Source of the DNA: Candidatus Margulisiibacteriota bacterium
GTDB lineage: Bacteria; Margulisbacteria; WOR-1; O2-12-FULL-45-9; XYB2-FULL-48-7
Assembly (NCBI GenBank): GCA_018822365.1
Contig: JAHJKL010000084.1
Coordinates: forward strand, 1-43,919
Length of the DNA stretch: 43,919 nt
Direction of reading: 5' to 3'
The position numbers and the translations under genes were made by a program. The notes beneath the pieces were generated by a model. That model ran no database searches. It was not told the origin of the DNA and saw only the letters and a list, made by a program, of their open reading frames with translations. Shown piece by piece: positions 32,251 through 40,768 of this stretch; within the stretch, counting starts at the first letter, position 1, and each line of letters begins with the position of its first letter.

Positions 32251-34229
32251 TGTATGCCGAAGTTGTCCTCTCAAAAGCGGCGGAACGGATCGACAAGATC
32301 TATCACTATGCCATCCCGGAGCGGCTCCTCCCCAAAATAAAGATCGGCCAGGCGGTGGCCATCCCTTTTGGCCGGCGCCGCGAGACCGGTTATATCACCG
32401 GTTTTGTCGAACGGGCCGAGGTCGAACAGGTCAGGGAGATAGAAGAGATAGTCAGCGAGCAGCTGCTGTTCAATGAACATCAGGTAAAACTGGCCAACTG
32501 GGTGGCCGAATACTACTGCGCTTTCCGTCTTTCCGCGTTGCGGCTGGTCATGCCTCCCGGGAAAAAGAACATCAAGAGCCTGAAGGCGAAAACAAGGAAG
32601 CGGCAGGCAGAAGCCAGGGCAGAAGGTGAAAGTCTCGGCCCGGCTTTAACAGCCGACCAACAGATGGCGGTCGGTCGGATCGTCGGTTCGATCGAAAAGT
32701 CGGCCGGCGGAACTTTCCTCCTTTTTGGGGTGACCGGCTCCGGCAAAACCGAAGTTTACATGAAAAGCGTACAGCAGGCGCTGGCCCAGGGGAAAAGCTC
32801 GATCATAATGGTCCCGGAAATAGCGCTGACCCCTCAATTGGTCCAGCGCTTTAAAGCCCGGTTCGGGGACGGCATTGCCCTGGTCCACAGCGATCTGACC
32901 GGAGCGAAGCGGCGCCGGGAATGGGAGAGGATCGCCAGCGGAGAAGCGAGAATTATTCTGGGGGCCCGTTCCGCGATCTTTGCTCCGGCTGTTAACCTTG
33001 GCCTGGTCGTTGTTGACGAGGAATACGAGCGTTCTTATAAGCAGGACAATGCTCCCCGCTATCATGTCAGGGAAGCCGCCAATTATCTGGCGTCATTGAC
33101 CGGGGCAACAATTATCCTTGGTTCGGCCACTCCTTCGGTCGAGACTTACTACCAGTCAGAAAAAAACAATTTAGTAAAATTAACCTTGCCCAAAAGGATC
33201 GATTCCCGTCCCTTGCCTCCGGTCGAGATCGTTGATATGCGCCGGGAAAAGGGGGGGCTGCTATCCAAAAGACTTAGCGACGAACTCCGTCAAACCCTGG
33301 AGCGGGGGGAGCAGGCGATCCTTTTTATCAACCGGCGCGGTTATTTTACCTATGTGCAGTGCCGCGACTGCGGGTTTCCCCTTCACTGTCCCCATTGCTC
33401 CATCTCGCTGACCTACCATAGCAGCGAGAAAAAGCTGTTGTGCAACCGCTGCGGGTTTAATACCCCGCCTCCGCCCAGGTGTCCGCAATGCAACGGCCAT
33501 TCGCTCGGCTATTTTGGGACCGGGACCCAGCGGATTGAGAACGAGGTCGCTGATGTTTTTCCCGCCGCCCGGATCCTCCGCTACGACCGGGACTCGGTCA
33601 GTAAACGGGGTTCGCACGAATCCTTTTTTGCGGTTTTCGCCGAAGGGAAAGCCGATGTCCTGATCGGGACGCAGATGGTCGCCAAGGGGCTTGATGTCGC
33701 CAGAGTTACGCTGGTTGGCGTCGTGTCGGCCGACACCGCCCTTAATCTGCCGGATTTTAGATCGGCCGAATATACCTTTCAACTATTAACCCAGGTCGCG
33801 GGGCGGGCCGGGCGCCATAATCTGCCAGGTAAAGTGATCGTCCAGACCCATATGCCCGACCACTATTCCATTCAAGCGGCCGCCAAACAGGATTATGGGC
33901 TTTTTTACCGGCAGGAGATCGTTCACCGCCGGGAACTTGGCTATCCCCCTTTTTCCCGGCTGATCAGCCTGCTGTTTACCGGAGTAGAGGCTTCACGAAC
34001 TATGCGGGCGGCTGAAGAAGTTGGCCGTTTGATCATGGCAAAAAAGCCGGATGGAATTTTGGGGCCGGCTCCGGCGGTGATCAACAAGCTCCATGGCGAG
34101 TGGCGCTATCGCTTGCTGATCAAAGGGGAAATGGAAGAAGGCCGGGCGATTGTTAAAAAAATCTTGAAGGAATATAAACCTGAGGGTGTCCATATAGCGA
34201 TCGATGTCGATCCGCTTAACCTATTATAA
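32250..34229 (+). CDS. priA: Primosomal replication-restart helicase PriA
   Basis: This 659-residue superfamily 2 DNA helicase restarts stalled replication forks. Walker A is GVTGSGKTEVY. The DEAH-type box reads DEEYERSYKQ, with tyrosine where many PriA proteins have histidine. Eight zinc-binding cysteines appear in CRDC...CPHC...CNRC...CPQC. The GTQMVAKGLDVARVTLVGVVSAD and TQVAGRAGRHN segments are helicase motifs V and VI. The length is slightly under the E. coli protein. ATG 32250 shares a base with the coaBC stop codon. Confidence 0.97.
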   Translation: MYAEVVLSKAAERIDKIYHYAIPERLLPKIKIGQAVAIPFGRRRETGYITGFVERAEVEQVREIEEIVSEQLLFNEHQVKLANWVAEYYCAFRLSALRLVMPPGKKNIKSLKAKTRKRQAEARAEGESLGPALTADQQMAVGRIVGSIEKSAGGTFLLFGVTGSGKTEVYMKSVQQALAQGKSSIIMVPEIALTPQLVQRFKARFGDGIALVHSDLTGAKRRREWERIASGEARIILGARSAIFAPAVNLGLVVVDEEYERSYKQDNAPRYHVREAANYLASLTGATIILGSATPSVETYYQSEKNNLVKLTLPKRIDSRPLPPVEIVDMRREKGGLLSKRLSDELRQTLERGEQAILFINRRGYFTYVQCRDCGFPLHCPHCSISLTYHSSEKKLLCNRCGFNTPPPPRCPQCNGHSLGYFGTGTQRIENEVADVFPAARILRYDRDSVSKRGSHESFFAVFAEGKADVLIGTQMVAKGLDVARVTLVGVVSADTALNLPDFRSAEYTFQLLTQVAGRAGRHNLPGKVIVQTHMPDHYSIQAAAKQDYGLFYRQEIVHRRELGYPPFSRLISLLFTGVEASRTMRAAEEVGRLIMAKKPDGILGPAPAVINKLHGEWRYRLLIKGEMEEGRAIVKKILKEYKPEGVHIAIDVDPLNLL

Positions 34230-34257
34230 TAGGGTTTTCTTACTATATAATGTAGGA

Positions 34258-34263
34258 TATAAT
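34258..34263 (+). promoter_or_regulatory. Leaderless -10 box of def
   Basis: TATAAT, preceded by GGA rather than TG, ends exactly 6 bases before ATG 34270. Another TATAAT lies at 34246-34251. No ribosome site precedes the gene. Confidence 0.5.
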
Positions 34264-34269
34264 TCAAAT

Positions 34270-34752
34270 ATGGCGATCCTTAAATTCCCAAATCCGATCT
34301 TGAGAAAGAAGTGCAGGGCGGTTAAAAAAGTTACCGCTGAAGTGGTCCGTTTGATCGATAAAATGATCGAGATCATGCATGCCGCCCCGGGAGTTGGCCT
34401 GGCGGCGCCGCAAATTGGCCAATCACTCCAGGTAATCGTCGTTGATATTGGGGCCGGACCGATCTCGCTGGTTAATCCAAGGATCACCAAAAAGAGCGGC
34501 TCCCAATGTTATATTGAGGGGTGCCTTTCTCTCCCCGGGGTCGAAGCGCCAGTTGAACGAGCCTCGCGTATAATTATTAAAGGGCTGTCTCGGGACGGAA
34601 AGGGAATAGAAATTGAAGCCAACGGGTTTTTGGCGACCGTTTTCCAGCACGAGGTCGATCATTTGAACGGCAAGGTATTGGTTGATCGGGTGAAAGACCC
34701 GAGCCTGATCAAATTTGTCACCAAGAAAGAGCCGAAGGAAGAAGTCTTATGA
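34270..34752 (+). CDS. def: Peptide deformylase
   Basis: This 160-residue metalloenzyme removes the formyl group from new proteins. All three motifs are present: GVGLAAPQIG (41-50), EGCLSLPG with metal ligand C85, and QHEVDHLNG with H127, E128 and H131. ATG 34270 gives the normal MAILKFPNPILR start. A further upstream ATG at 34204 would extend into the priA coding region with unrelated residues. It overlaps fmt by 4 bases (ATGA), the classic def-fmt pairing that handles both ends of the formyl-methionine cycle. Confidence 0.97.
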   Translation: MAILKFPNPILRKKCRAVKKVTAEVVRLIDKMIEIMHAAPGVGLAAPQIGQSLQVIVVDIGAGPISLVNPRITKKSGSQCYIEGCLSLPGVEAPVERASRIIIKGLSRDGKGIEIEANGFLATVFQHEVDHLNGKVLVDRVKDPSLIKFVTKKEPKEEVL

Positions 34753-35699
34753 GAGTGGTGTTTTTTGGTACTCCGGGCCCGGCGGCAGAGGTGCTTGCCT
34801 TATTATTAAAACAAAAGGAGATTGAAATTGTAGGGGTCGTGACCCAACCTGACCGTCCAAAGGGGAGGGGGCAGCAGCTTTCTTTCTCTCCAGTCAAAGA
34901 GTTGGCCCTGAAAAATGGCCTTCCTCTGGAACAACCGGAAAAGATCCGGCACGATCAAGTTTTCAAGTCGATCCTGGAGTCGCTCCGGCCCGATCTTGGG
35001 GTGGTGGTCGCTTACGGGCAGATCCTTCCCGGGGAGATCCTGGACCTGCCTAAGAATGGTTTTATTAATCTTCATGCTTCTCTCTTGCCAAAATACCGTG
35101 GGGCGGCTCCGGTCCAATGGGCCTTGATCAAAGGGGAAAAAGAGAGCGGGATGACCATATTTAGGCTTACCGAACAATTGGACGCGGGGCCGATCTTATC
35201 CCAGCGGGCGGTCCCGATCGCTCCTGAAGATGATGCCGAAACCCTGCTAAAGAAGGTTTTTGAGGTTGGCCAAAGACTGCTGCTGGAACTGCTGCCGAAG
35301 ATCGCGGCCGGCAAAGCTGTTTTAACCCCGCAAATTGAGACCGAATGCTCCTTTGCCCCCACACTTAGTAAGGAGAGCGGAGCAATAGACTGGCGAAAAA
35401 CTGCTGCAGAGATAGCAAATCTGGTTCGAGGGACCATTCCCTGGCCGGCTGCCCACACTATATATAGGGGTAGGCAGCTGAAGCTCTTCAAGGTTAAACC
35501 GGTAGAACTGCCTGAAATGACAGCTCAAACCGCGCCCGGAGAAATAGTCGCTATGATCAAAGACGAAGGGATGGTTGTTGCCACCGGACTTGGGCATTTG
35601 TTGATCGTTGAGCTGCAGCAGGAAGGCGGAAAACGCTTATCCTGTAAGAGTTTCCTGGCTGGACACGACGTAAAAATCGGCGAAACCCTTCCCAATTAA
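34749..35699 (+). CDS. fmt: Methionyl-tRNA formyltransferase
   Basis: This 316-residue enzyme formylates initiator methionyl-tRNA using 10-formyl-tetrahydrofolate. Visible features are VVFFGTPGPAAEVL at the N-terminus, VTQPDRPKGRG, and the catalytic NLHASLLPKYRGAAPVQWAL (107-126; N107, H109). LDAGPIL with the catalytic aspartate follows. The C-terminal tRNA-binding domain contains the PWPAAHT segment. It is coupled to def by the ATGA overlap and has a purine-rich GGAAGAAG site upstream. Confidence 0.97.
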   Translation: MRVVFFGTPGPAAEVLALLLKQKEIEIVGVVTQPDRPKGRGQQLSFSPVKELALKNGLPLEQPEKIRHDQVFKSILESLRPDLGVVVAYGQILPGEILDLPKNGFINLHASLLPKYRGAAPVQWALIKGEKESGMTIFRLTEQLDAGPILSQRAVPIAPEDDAETLLKKVFEVGQRLLLELLPKIAAGKAVLTPQIETECSFAPTLSKESGAIDWRKTAAEIANLVRGTIPWPAAHTIYRGRQLKLFKVKPVELPEMTAQTAPGEIVAMIKDEGMVVATGLGHLLIVELQQEGGKRLSCKSFLAGHDVKIGETLPN

Positions 35700-35714
35700 G
35701 GGGAAAATAGGCTA

Positions 35715-35744
35715 TTGACTCCCCCACAGGTAGCGTGGTAATCT
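35715..35744 (+). promoter_or_regulatory. nrdR-nrdD operon promoter
   Basis: TTGACT (35715-35720) is followed after 18 bases by TAATCT (35739-35744), which carries the TGn extension (TGG at 35736-35738). Transcription would start near 35751, giving nrdR a leader of about 12 bases without a ribosome site. Confidence 0.55.
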
Positions 35745-35751
35745 TTCCAGC

Positions 35752-35767
35752 ACACTAAATCTATGAA
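35752..35767 (+). promoter_or_regulatory. Candidate NrdR-box half-match over the nrdR start
   Basis: ACACTAAATCTATG (35752-35765) resembles the NrdR operator ACACTATATATAGTGT, well in the left half and weakly in the right. It covers the expected transcription start and the start codon, a position suited to autorepression. CCAC(N7)GTGG at 35724-35738 is a possible second site, but the spacing is not one of the usual ones. Confidence 0.35.
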
Positions 35768-36230
35768 ATGCCCATTTTGCGATAGCATAGAAGACAAGGT
35801 CCTGGAATCCAGAGAAGTGGACGATGCCGAGACCATTCGCCGCCGCCGGGAATGCCTTTCCTGCCGGGGACGGTTCACTTCTTACGAAAGGATCGAAGAG
35901 CGCCCGGTACTGGTCATTAAAAGGGATGGCCGGAGGGAACAATTCAGCCGGCAAAAGGTCTTGACCGGGATACTGCGGGCCTGTGAAAAGAGGCCGGTTT
36001 CTCTGGAGATCATGGAAGCGATCGTTGATGAAGTGGAAAAGGCATTGCATCGAGAAGCGGGGAGGGAGGTAATAAGTTCGAAGGTCGGAGAGCTGGTTAT
36101 GGAAAAACTGCACCAAATAGACAAGGTCGCTTACATAAGGTTCGCGTCGGTATATCGGAAGTTCGAACATGTCTCTGAGTTCCAGAGAGAAGTAGAAGAA
36201 TTAACCGGGAGGTACATAGATGTCCACTGA
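35763..36230 (+). CDS. nrdR: Transcriptional repressor NrdR
   Basis: This 155-residue regulator senses ATP/dATP and represses ribonucleotide reductase genes. The zinc ribbon has C3, C6, C31 and C34 in MKCPFC...CLSC. The ATP-cone domain (about 49-139) includes VIKRDGRREQFSRQKVLTGILRACEKR and VGELVMEKL. The RFASVYRKFEHVSEF segment is typical of the family. It leads the operon it should control: the nrdD start lies 11 bases inside its 3' end, behind a GGGAGG ribosome site. Confidence 0.97.
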   Translation: MKCPFCDSIEDKVLESREVDDAETIRRRRECLSCRGRFTSYERIEERPVLVIKRDGRREQFSRQKVLTGILRACEKRPVSLEIMEAIVDEVEKALHREAGREVISSKVGELVMEKLHQIDKVAYIRFASVYRKFEHVSEFQREVEELTGRYIDVH

Positions 36231-38319
36231 TTTAATGGCAGAAAAAATGAGTAAATTTGACGATTCGACCGACCTGGCGTTGTTTGTCAGGACCTCGGAA
36301 GAAGATATCGTCGGCTGGGACCGGGCAAAGATCGTAGCCGCGCTGGTCCGCGAGACCGGGATCGACCAGAATGTCGCCGAAATGATCGGTAAAGAGGTCG
36401 AGGTCCAGATAAAGAGCTTGAACCTGAAGAACGTAACCTCTCCGCTGATCCGCGAATTGGTTGACGTCAAGCTTTTGGAGTACGGCCTGGAAGACGCCCG
36501 GCGCAAACACACCCGCCTGGGGTCGCCGCTTTACGACGTAAAAAACATAATATTCAACCCGAACAAGGAGAACGCCAACGTTCCCCATGGTCCGGAGGCG
36601 ACCAACCTGACCCTGGCAGAGAACATTAAAAAAGAATTCGCCCTGCTTTCTGTCTTTTCGTCCGACATTGCAGATGCCCACATGCGGGGAGACCTGCATC
36701 TCCACGACCTGGGCTTTATTGACCGCCCGTACTGCAGCGGCCAGTCGGTTGAGTACGTTAAAAAGTTCGGACTTGACCTTCCCAATGCCCTTTCGATCGC
36801 CAAACCGGCCAAGCACGCCGAAGTCCTTCTGGCGCAAATGGTTAAATTCTCCGCCGCCCTTCAAGGGGTTTTTGCCGGCGCTATCGGCTGGGACGCGGTC
36901 AACATTTTCTTTGCCCCGTTCCTGGTAGGCATGTCTGATGCCGAGATCAGGCAGATTGCCCAGATGATGATCTATGAATACAGCCAGCAGGCGGTCGCCC
37001 GGGGAGGCCAGGCGATCTTTTCAGACATCAACCTTTACTGGGAGGTCCCCAAACATTTTGAAAAAGTGCCGGCGATGGGCCCGGGGGGGGAATACACCGG
37101 CAAAACTTACGGTGATTACATCAAGGAATCCCAGCGTTTTGTCTGGGCAATGTTTGACGTTTACAAAGAAGGGGACGGCTCCGGCCGCCCGTTCTTCTTC
37201 CCGAAGCCGCTGGTCCACATGACCGAAAAATTCTTTGAGACCGAAGGGCACGAAAAGTTCCTCCGGCACATTTCCGAGGTCGCGACCGAAATGGGGAACA
37301 CCTATTTTGTGTTTGACCGGGGGGAGACCGCCAAGATCTCAGAATGCTGCCGCCTCTCTTTCAAACTGGAACAGTCGGACCTGGACGATGCCAAAGAACC
37401 ATGGCGGATGCGCTACTCCGCCCTGCAGAATGTCACGGTCAACCTCCCGCGGCTGGCTTTTAAAGCCGAAGGGTCGGATGCCAAGCTTTTTGAATTGATC
37501 GATCAGCACCTGGAACTGGCGGCCAAGGCCCACCTCCAGAAGAAAACCTTTATTTCCGAGATCCTGGCGGCCGGCCAGAGGGGCCCGCTTTCTCTCCTGG
37601 CGATGAACCGGGACGGTCAGCAGTACCTGAGAATGTTCCGGGTCAGTTACCTGATGGGGATCCTGGGGCTTAATGAAGTTGTCCAGGCTCACAAGGGACA
37701 GGAATTGCATGAGTCGCCGGAGGCTCTCAAGTTTGGCTTGCGGGTCATTTCCCATATGAAGCTGAAATGCGAAGAGCTTACCAAAAAGTTTGACATGCAC
37801 TTTGTTTTGGAGCAGACCCCGGCCGAATCGACCGCCTACCGCTTTGCCAAGCTTGACCGGGAGCATTTTCCGGAAGCGGCGAACCGGGTGGTCAAGGGGC
37901 AGAAGGGGACCAACGAGATCTACTACACCAATTCAACCTATTTTAATGTTTCCAATACCATGAGCTCGATCGACCGGGTCAAGCAGGAAGGGCTATTCCA
38001 CCCGCTGATCGACGCCGGCGCCCTGACCCATGTCTGGCTTGGGGAGAGCAAACCTTCCCCGGAATCGATCGCGAATTTTGTGACCAAGACCTTTCGCCAC
38101 ACCCAGAACGCCCAGATCGCGTTTTCGCCGGAATTTACGTCCTGCAACCAATGCGGCAAGATCACTCGCGGCCTGCGCGACAAGTGTCAGTATTGTCAGT
38201 CAGAGAATATTGAAGGGATAACCAGGATCACCGGTTATTTCTCCAGGGTCTCCGGCTGGAACAAGGGGAAGCTGGCCGAATTAAAAGAGAGGTACCGCAA
38301 TGGAAACGTTAACAGCTAA
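36220..38319 (+). CDS. nrdD: Anaerobic (class III) ribonucleoside-triphosphate reductase, copy 1
   Basis: This 699-residue glycyl-radical enzyme reduces ribonucleotides without oxygen. A short ATP-cone-like region (about 20-100) precedes the catalytic barrel. Candidate active-site thiols are C172 (RPYCSGQS) and the pair C376/C377 (SECCRLSF). Four zinc cysteines (C642, C645, C656, C659) precede the radical loop RITGYFSRVSGWNKGK with G672. All key residues are kept, so the copy should be active. It lies directly after nrdR. No NrdG-type radical SAM activase is encoded in the window, so it must be elsewhere. A second, collinear nrdD follows. Confidence 0.96.
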   Translation: MSTDLMAEKMSKFDDSTDLALFVRTSEEDIVGWDRAKIVAALVRETGIDQNVAEMIGKEVEVQIKSLNLKNVTSPLIRELVDVKLLEYGLEDARRKHTRLGSPLYDVKNIIFNPNKENANVPHGPEATNLTLAENIKKEFALLSVFSSDIADAHMRGDLHLHDLGFIDRPYCSGQSVEYVKKFGLDLPNALSIAKPAKHAEVLLAQMVKFSAALQGVFAGAIGWDAVNIFFAPFLVGMSDAEIRQIAQMMIYEYSQQAVARGGQAIFSDINLYWEVPKHFEKVPAMGPGGEYTGKTYGDYIKESQRFVWAMFDVYKEGDGSGRPFFFPKPLVHMTEKFFETEGHEKFLRHISEVATEMGNTYFVFDRGETAKISECCRLSFKLEQSDLDDAKEPWRMRYSALQNVTVNLPRLAFKAEGSDAKLFELIDQHLELAAKAHLQKKTFISEILAAGQRGPLSLLAMNRDGQQYLRMFRVSYLMGILGLNEVVQAHKGQELHESPEALKFGLRVISHMKLKCEELTKKFDMHFVLEQTPAESTAYRFAKLDREHFPEAANRVVKGQKGTNEIYYTNSTYFNVSNTMSSIDRVKQEGLFHPLIDAGALTHVWLGESKPSPESIANFVTKTFRHTQNAQIAFSPEFTSCNQCGKITRGLRDKCQYCQSENIEGITRITGYFSRVSGWNKGKLAELKERYRNGNVNS

Positions 38320-40393
38320 ACCTGCTCTCCGGCAGGAAGAAGAAGCGACCGACCTGTCGGTCTTTGTCCGAACGTCAACCGACGACATTGTTGCCTGGGA
38401 CCGTGACCGGATCATTGACGCCCTGATCAGGGAGACCGAGCTCAAGCCGGAGATCGCCATGATCATCGCGATCGAAGTGGAAAAACAGATCAAGGCGATG
38501 GCGGTCAAGACGATCACTTCTCCGCTGATCCGCGAGCTGGTCGACGTCAAACTGCTTGAGTACGGGCTGGAAGAAGCGCGGCGCAAGCATACCCGCCTCG
38601 GGGTGCCGGTCTATGACGTAAAGAGGATAATTTTCCATAAGAACAAAGAGAATGCCAATACCCCGCATTCGCCGGAAGCGACCAACCTGACCCTGGCGGA
38701 GAACATAAAAAAAGAATTCGCTCTGCTTAATGTTTTTTCCCTGCCGGTAGCCGATGCCCACATGAGAGGGGACATCCACCTGCACGACCTGGGCTTTGCC
38801 GACCGTCCTTATTGCAGCGGCCAGTCGATCGAGTTCGTGAAAAAATTCGGGCTCGACCTGCCTGACGCGCGGGGGATGGAAAAGCCGGCGCGCGAACCGG
38901 AGGAGCTTATTTCGCAGGTCGTGAAGTTTTCGATCGCCCTCCATGGCTATTTTGCCGGGGCCATCGGTTGGGACGCGGTCAATATTTTTCTGGCCCCGTT
39001 CATTGTCGGGTTAAAACCGGAGCAGGTTAAAAAACTTGCCCGTCAGCTGATCCTGGAATTCTCGACCGCGGCGGTCGCCCGCGGCGGCCAGGGGCTGTTT
39101 TCCGACCTTAACATTTATTGGGAGATCCCCAAACATTTTGAAACGGTCCCGGCGATGGGGCCGGGAGGAGAATATACCGGCAAGAACTACGGCGGCTACA
39201 TGGCCGAGGCCCAGGCTTTTGCCACCGCGATGTTCGAGGTCTACCTGGAAGGGGACGGAGTGGGACGTCCTTTCTTTTTTCCCAAGCCGCTGGTCCACAT
39301 GACCGAAAAGTTCTTTGCCACACCCGGGCATGAGGAGTTTTTGGAGCTGATCTCCCGGGTCGCGGCGGAGAAAGGGACGACTTACTTTGTTTTTGACCGG
39401 GGAGAAACGGCCAAGATCTCCGAATGCTGCCGCCTTTCATTTAAGCTCGATTATTCCGATCTGCAGGATGCTCGGGAGCCGTGGCGGATGCGCTATTCGG
39501 CGATCCAGAACGTAACGATCAATCTGCCAAGGCTCGCCTATCTTGCCGCCCGCGACGAGAAAAAACTGTTCGAAGAGATCGAAAAAAAGCTGGAGATCGC
39601 CGCGCAGGCTCACCGGGAGAAACGGCGGTTCATTGAAGCCTTGTTGAAGGAAGGAGCCGACGGTCCTCTCTCTCTGCTGGCCATGAAGCGGGATGGAGAA
39701 GCCTATCTCCGTTTGCGGCGGGTTACCCATTTGATCGGCGTGCTGGGGCTCAACGAGCTGGTCCAGTTCCATTTTGGCAAGGAGCTGCACGAAGATCCGC
39801 AAGCGGTCCGTTTTGGCTTGAAGGTCATTTCGTTCATGAAGCTAAAGTGCGAACAGCTTTCTGAAAAGTACGACCTGCATTATGTCCTGGAGCAGACCCC
39901 GGCCGAATCGACCGCCTACCGCTTTGCCCGGCTCGACCTTCAGCAGTTCCCGACCCAGGCGACCAGCGTGATCAAGGGGAATTACGAAGGGTCGGAGATC
40001 TATTACACCAATTCGACTTATATTAATGTGGCGCATAAAATGAGCCCGATCGACAGGGTCAAGCAGGAAGGGTTGTTCCACCCGTTGATCGATGCCGGCG
40101 CCCTGACCCATATCTGGCTCGGCGAATCGAGCCCCGATGCCAGGTCGATCGCAAATTTTGTGATCAAGACCTTTAAGAACACCGATAACGCCCAGATCGC
40201 TTTCTCGCCGGAGTTTACCGCCTGCGACGATTGCGGCAAGGTGACCCGGGGGCTGGTTGAACGCTGCCCCCATTGCAGTTCGGCCAATATTGAGGGGATC
40301 ACCAGGATCACCGGTTATTTTTCCCGCGTTCCCGGGTGGAACAAGGGTAAAATGGGAGAGCTAAAGGACAGGTTCCGTTCCGCCGATCTATAA
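38300..40393 (+). CDS. nrdD: Anaerobic (class III) ribonucleoside-triphosphate reductase, copy 2
   Basis: This 697-residue paralogue of the preceding gene matches it in register without visible insertions: SPLIRELVDVKLLEYGLE falls at residue 74 in both, and the glycyl-radical residue is G672 in both. Zinc cysteines 642, 645, 656 and 659 and the SECCRLSF thiols are also kept. By eye well over half of the residues are identical, with differences concentrated in the first 20 residues and in surface helices. It overlaps copy 1 by 20 bases. Either the pair arose by tandem duplication and specialised, or the two form a mixed dimer; the sequence does not decide. Confidence 0.96.
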   Translation: METLTAKPALRQEEEATDLSVFVRTSTDDIVAWDRDRIIDALIRETELKPEIAMIIAIEVEKQIKAMAVKTITSPLIRELVDVKLLEYGLEEARRKHTRLGVPVYDVKRIIFHKNKENANTPHSPEATNLTLAENIKKEFALLNVFSLPVADAHMRGDIHLHDLGFADRPYCSGQSIEFVKKFGLDLPDARGMEKPAREPEELISQVVKFSIALHGYFAGAIGWDAVNIFLAPFIVGLKPEQVKKLARQLILEFSTAAVARGGQGLFSDLNIYWEIPKHFETVPAMGPGGEYTGKNYGGYMAEAQAFATAMFEVYLEGDGVGRPFFFPKPLVHMTEKFFATPGHEEFLELISRVAAEKGTTYFVFDRGETAKISECCRLSFKLDYSDLQDAREPWRMRYSAIQNVTINLPRLAYLAARDEKKLFEEIEKKLEIAAQAHREKRRFIEALLKEGADGPLSLLAMKRDGEAYLRLRRVTHLIGVLGLNELVQFHFGKELHEDPQAVRFGLKVISFMKLKCEQLSEKYDLHYVLEQTPAESTAYRFARLDLQQFPTQATSVIKGNYEGSEIYYTNSTYINVAHKMSPIDRVKQEGLFHPLIDAGALTHIWLGESSPDARSIANFVIKTFKNTDNAQIAFSPEFTACDDCGKVTRGLVERCPHCSSANIEGITRITGYFSRVPGWNKGKMGELKDRFRSADL

Positions 40394-40410
40394 TATAAAG
40401 GAGAAAAGAA

Positions 40411-40725
40411 ATGGAAAAACAAATGGAAGTAAAAGTATTTGGCAAGCCGGGCTGTGAGTTTTGCAAGACAACGGTGAAAAAGTTCGAGACGTTTTTTGGC
40501 CGCTGGAAGATCGATGATTCGGTCGCTAAACTATCATTTTATGACATGGAAACGGTTGACGGGTTGGCCGAAGGGGCGTTCTACAGCGTGACCAAGATCC
40601 CTTCGACCGTGATTGAGCGCCAGGCCGATGTTGTCCGCCGCTGGGACGGCAAAGTTCCGCTGTCTGAAGAATTCAAAGAGTATTTTATTACCGAGACCGT
40701 GGTTAGTTCTACTGACATTAACTAG
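40411..40725 (+). CDS. Thioredoxin/glutaredoxin-fold redoxin next to nrdD
   Basis: This 104-residue protein has a redox-active CEFC motif (C15, C18 in GKPGCEFCKT) and the cis-proline segment KIPSTVI, both features of the thioredoxin fold. It is not a standard thioredoxin, because the WCGPC site is absent. A good AAAGGAG ribosome site precedes the ATG. Its place 17 bases after the second nrdD suggests that it reduces the NrdD active-site disulfide, as redoxins do for the thiol-dependent subgroups of class III reductase; this is inference. It could also be a general redoxin. Confidence 0.85.
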   Translation: MEKQMEVKVFGKPGCEFCKTTVKKFETFFGRWKIDDSVAKLSFYDMETVDGLAEGAFYSVTKIPSTVIERQADVVRRWDGKVPLSEEFKEYFITETVVSSTDIN

Positions 40726-40732
40726 GGTCGAT

Positions 40733-40760
40733 TTAACCGCGCAATTAATTGCGCGGTTAA
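40733..40760. terminator. 28-base perfect palindrome between convergent genes, probable bidirectional terminator
   Basis: TTAACCGCGCAATT and its exact complement meet head to head. With one bulged base the stem extends further through CGAT/ATCG. It lies between the ends of the redoxin gene and the glycosidase gene. There is no T tract on either side, so termination would rely on the hairpin alone; the reading as a terminator is inference. Confidence 0.6.
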
Positions 40761-40768
40761 TCGCGAGG

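Noticed and set aside
34204-34269. Upstream start for def at 34204
   Set aside because: It overlaps the priA 3' end and adds 22 residues not found in deformylases; ATG 34270 sits correctly relative to a -10 box.
36232-36864. Minus-strand frame of 210 codons inside nrdD copy 1
   Set aside because: It lies entirely antisense to a clear nrdD gene and shows no domain, signal or start site. Similar shadows occur in the second nrdD.
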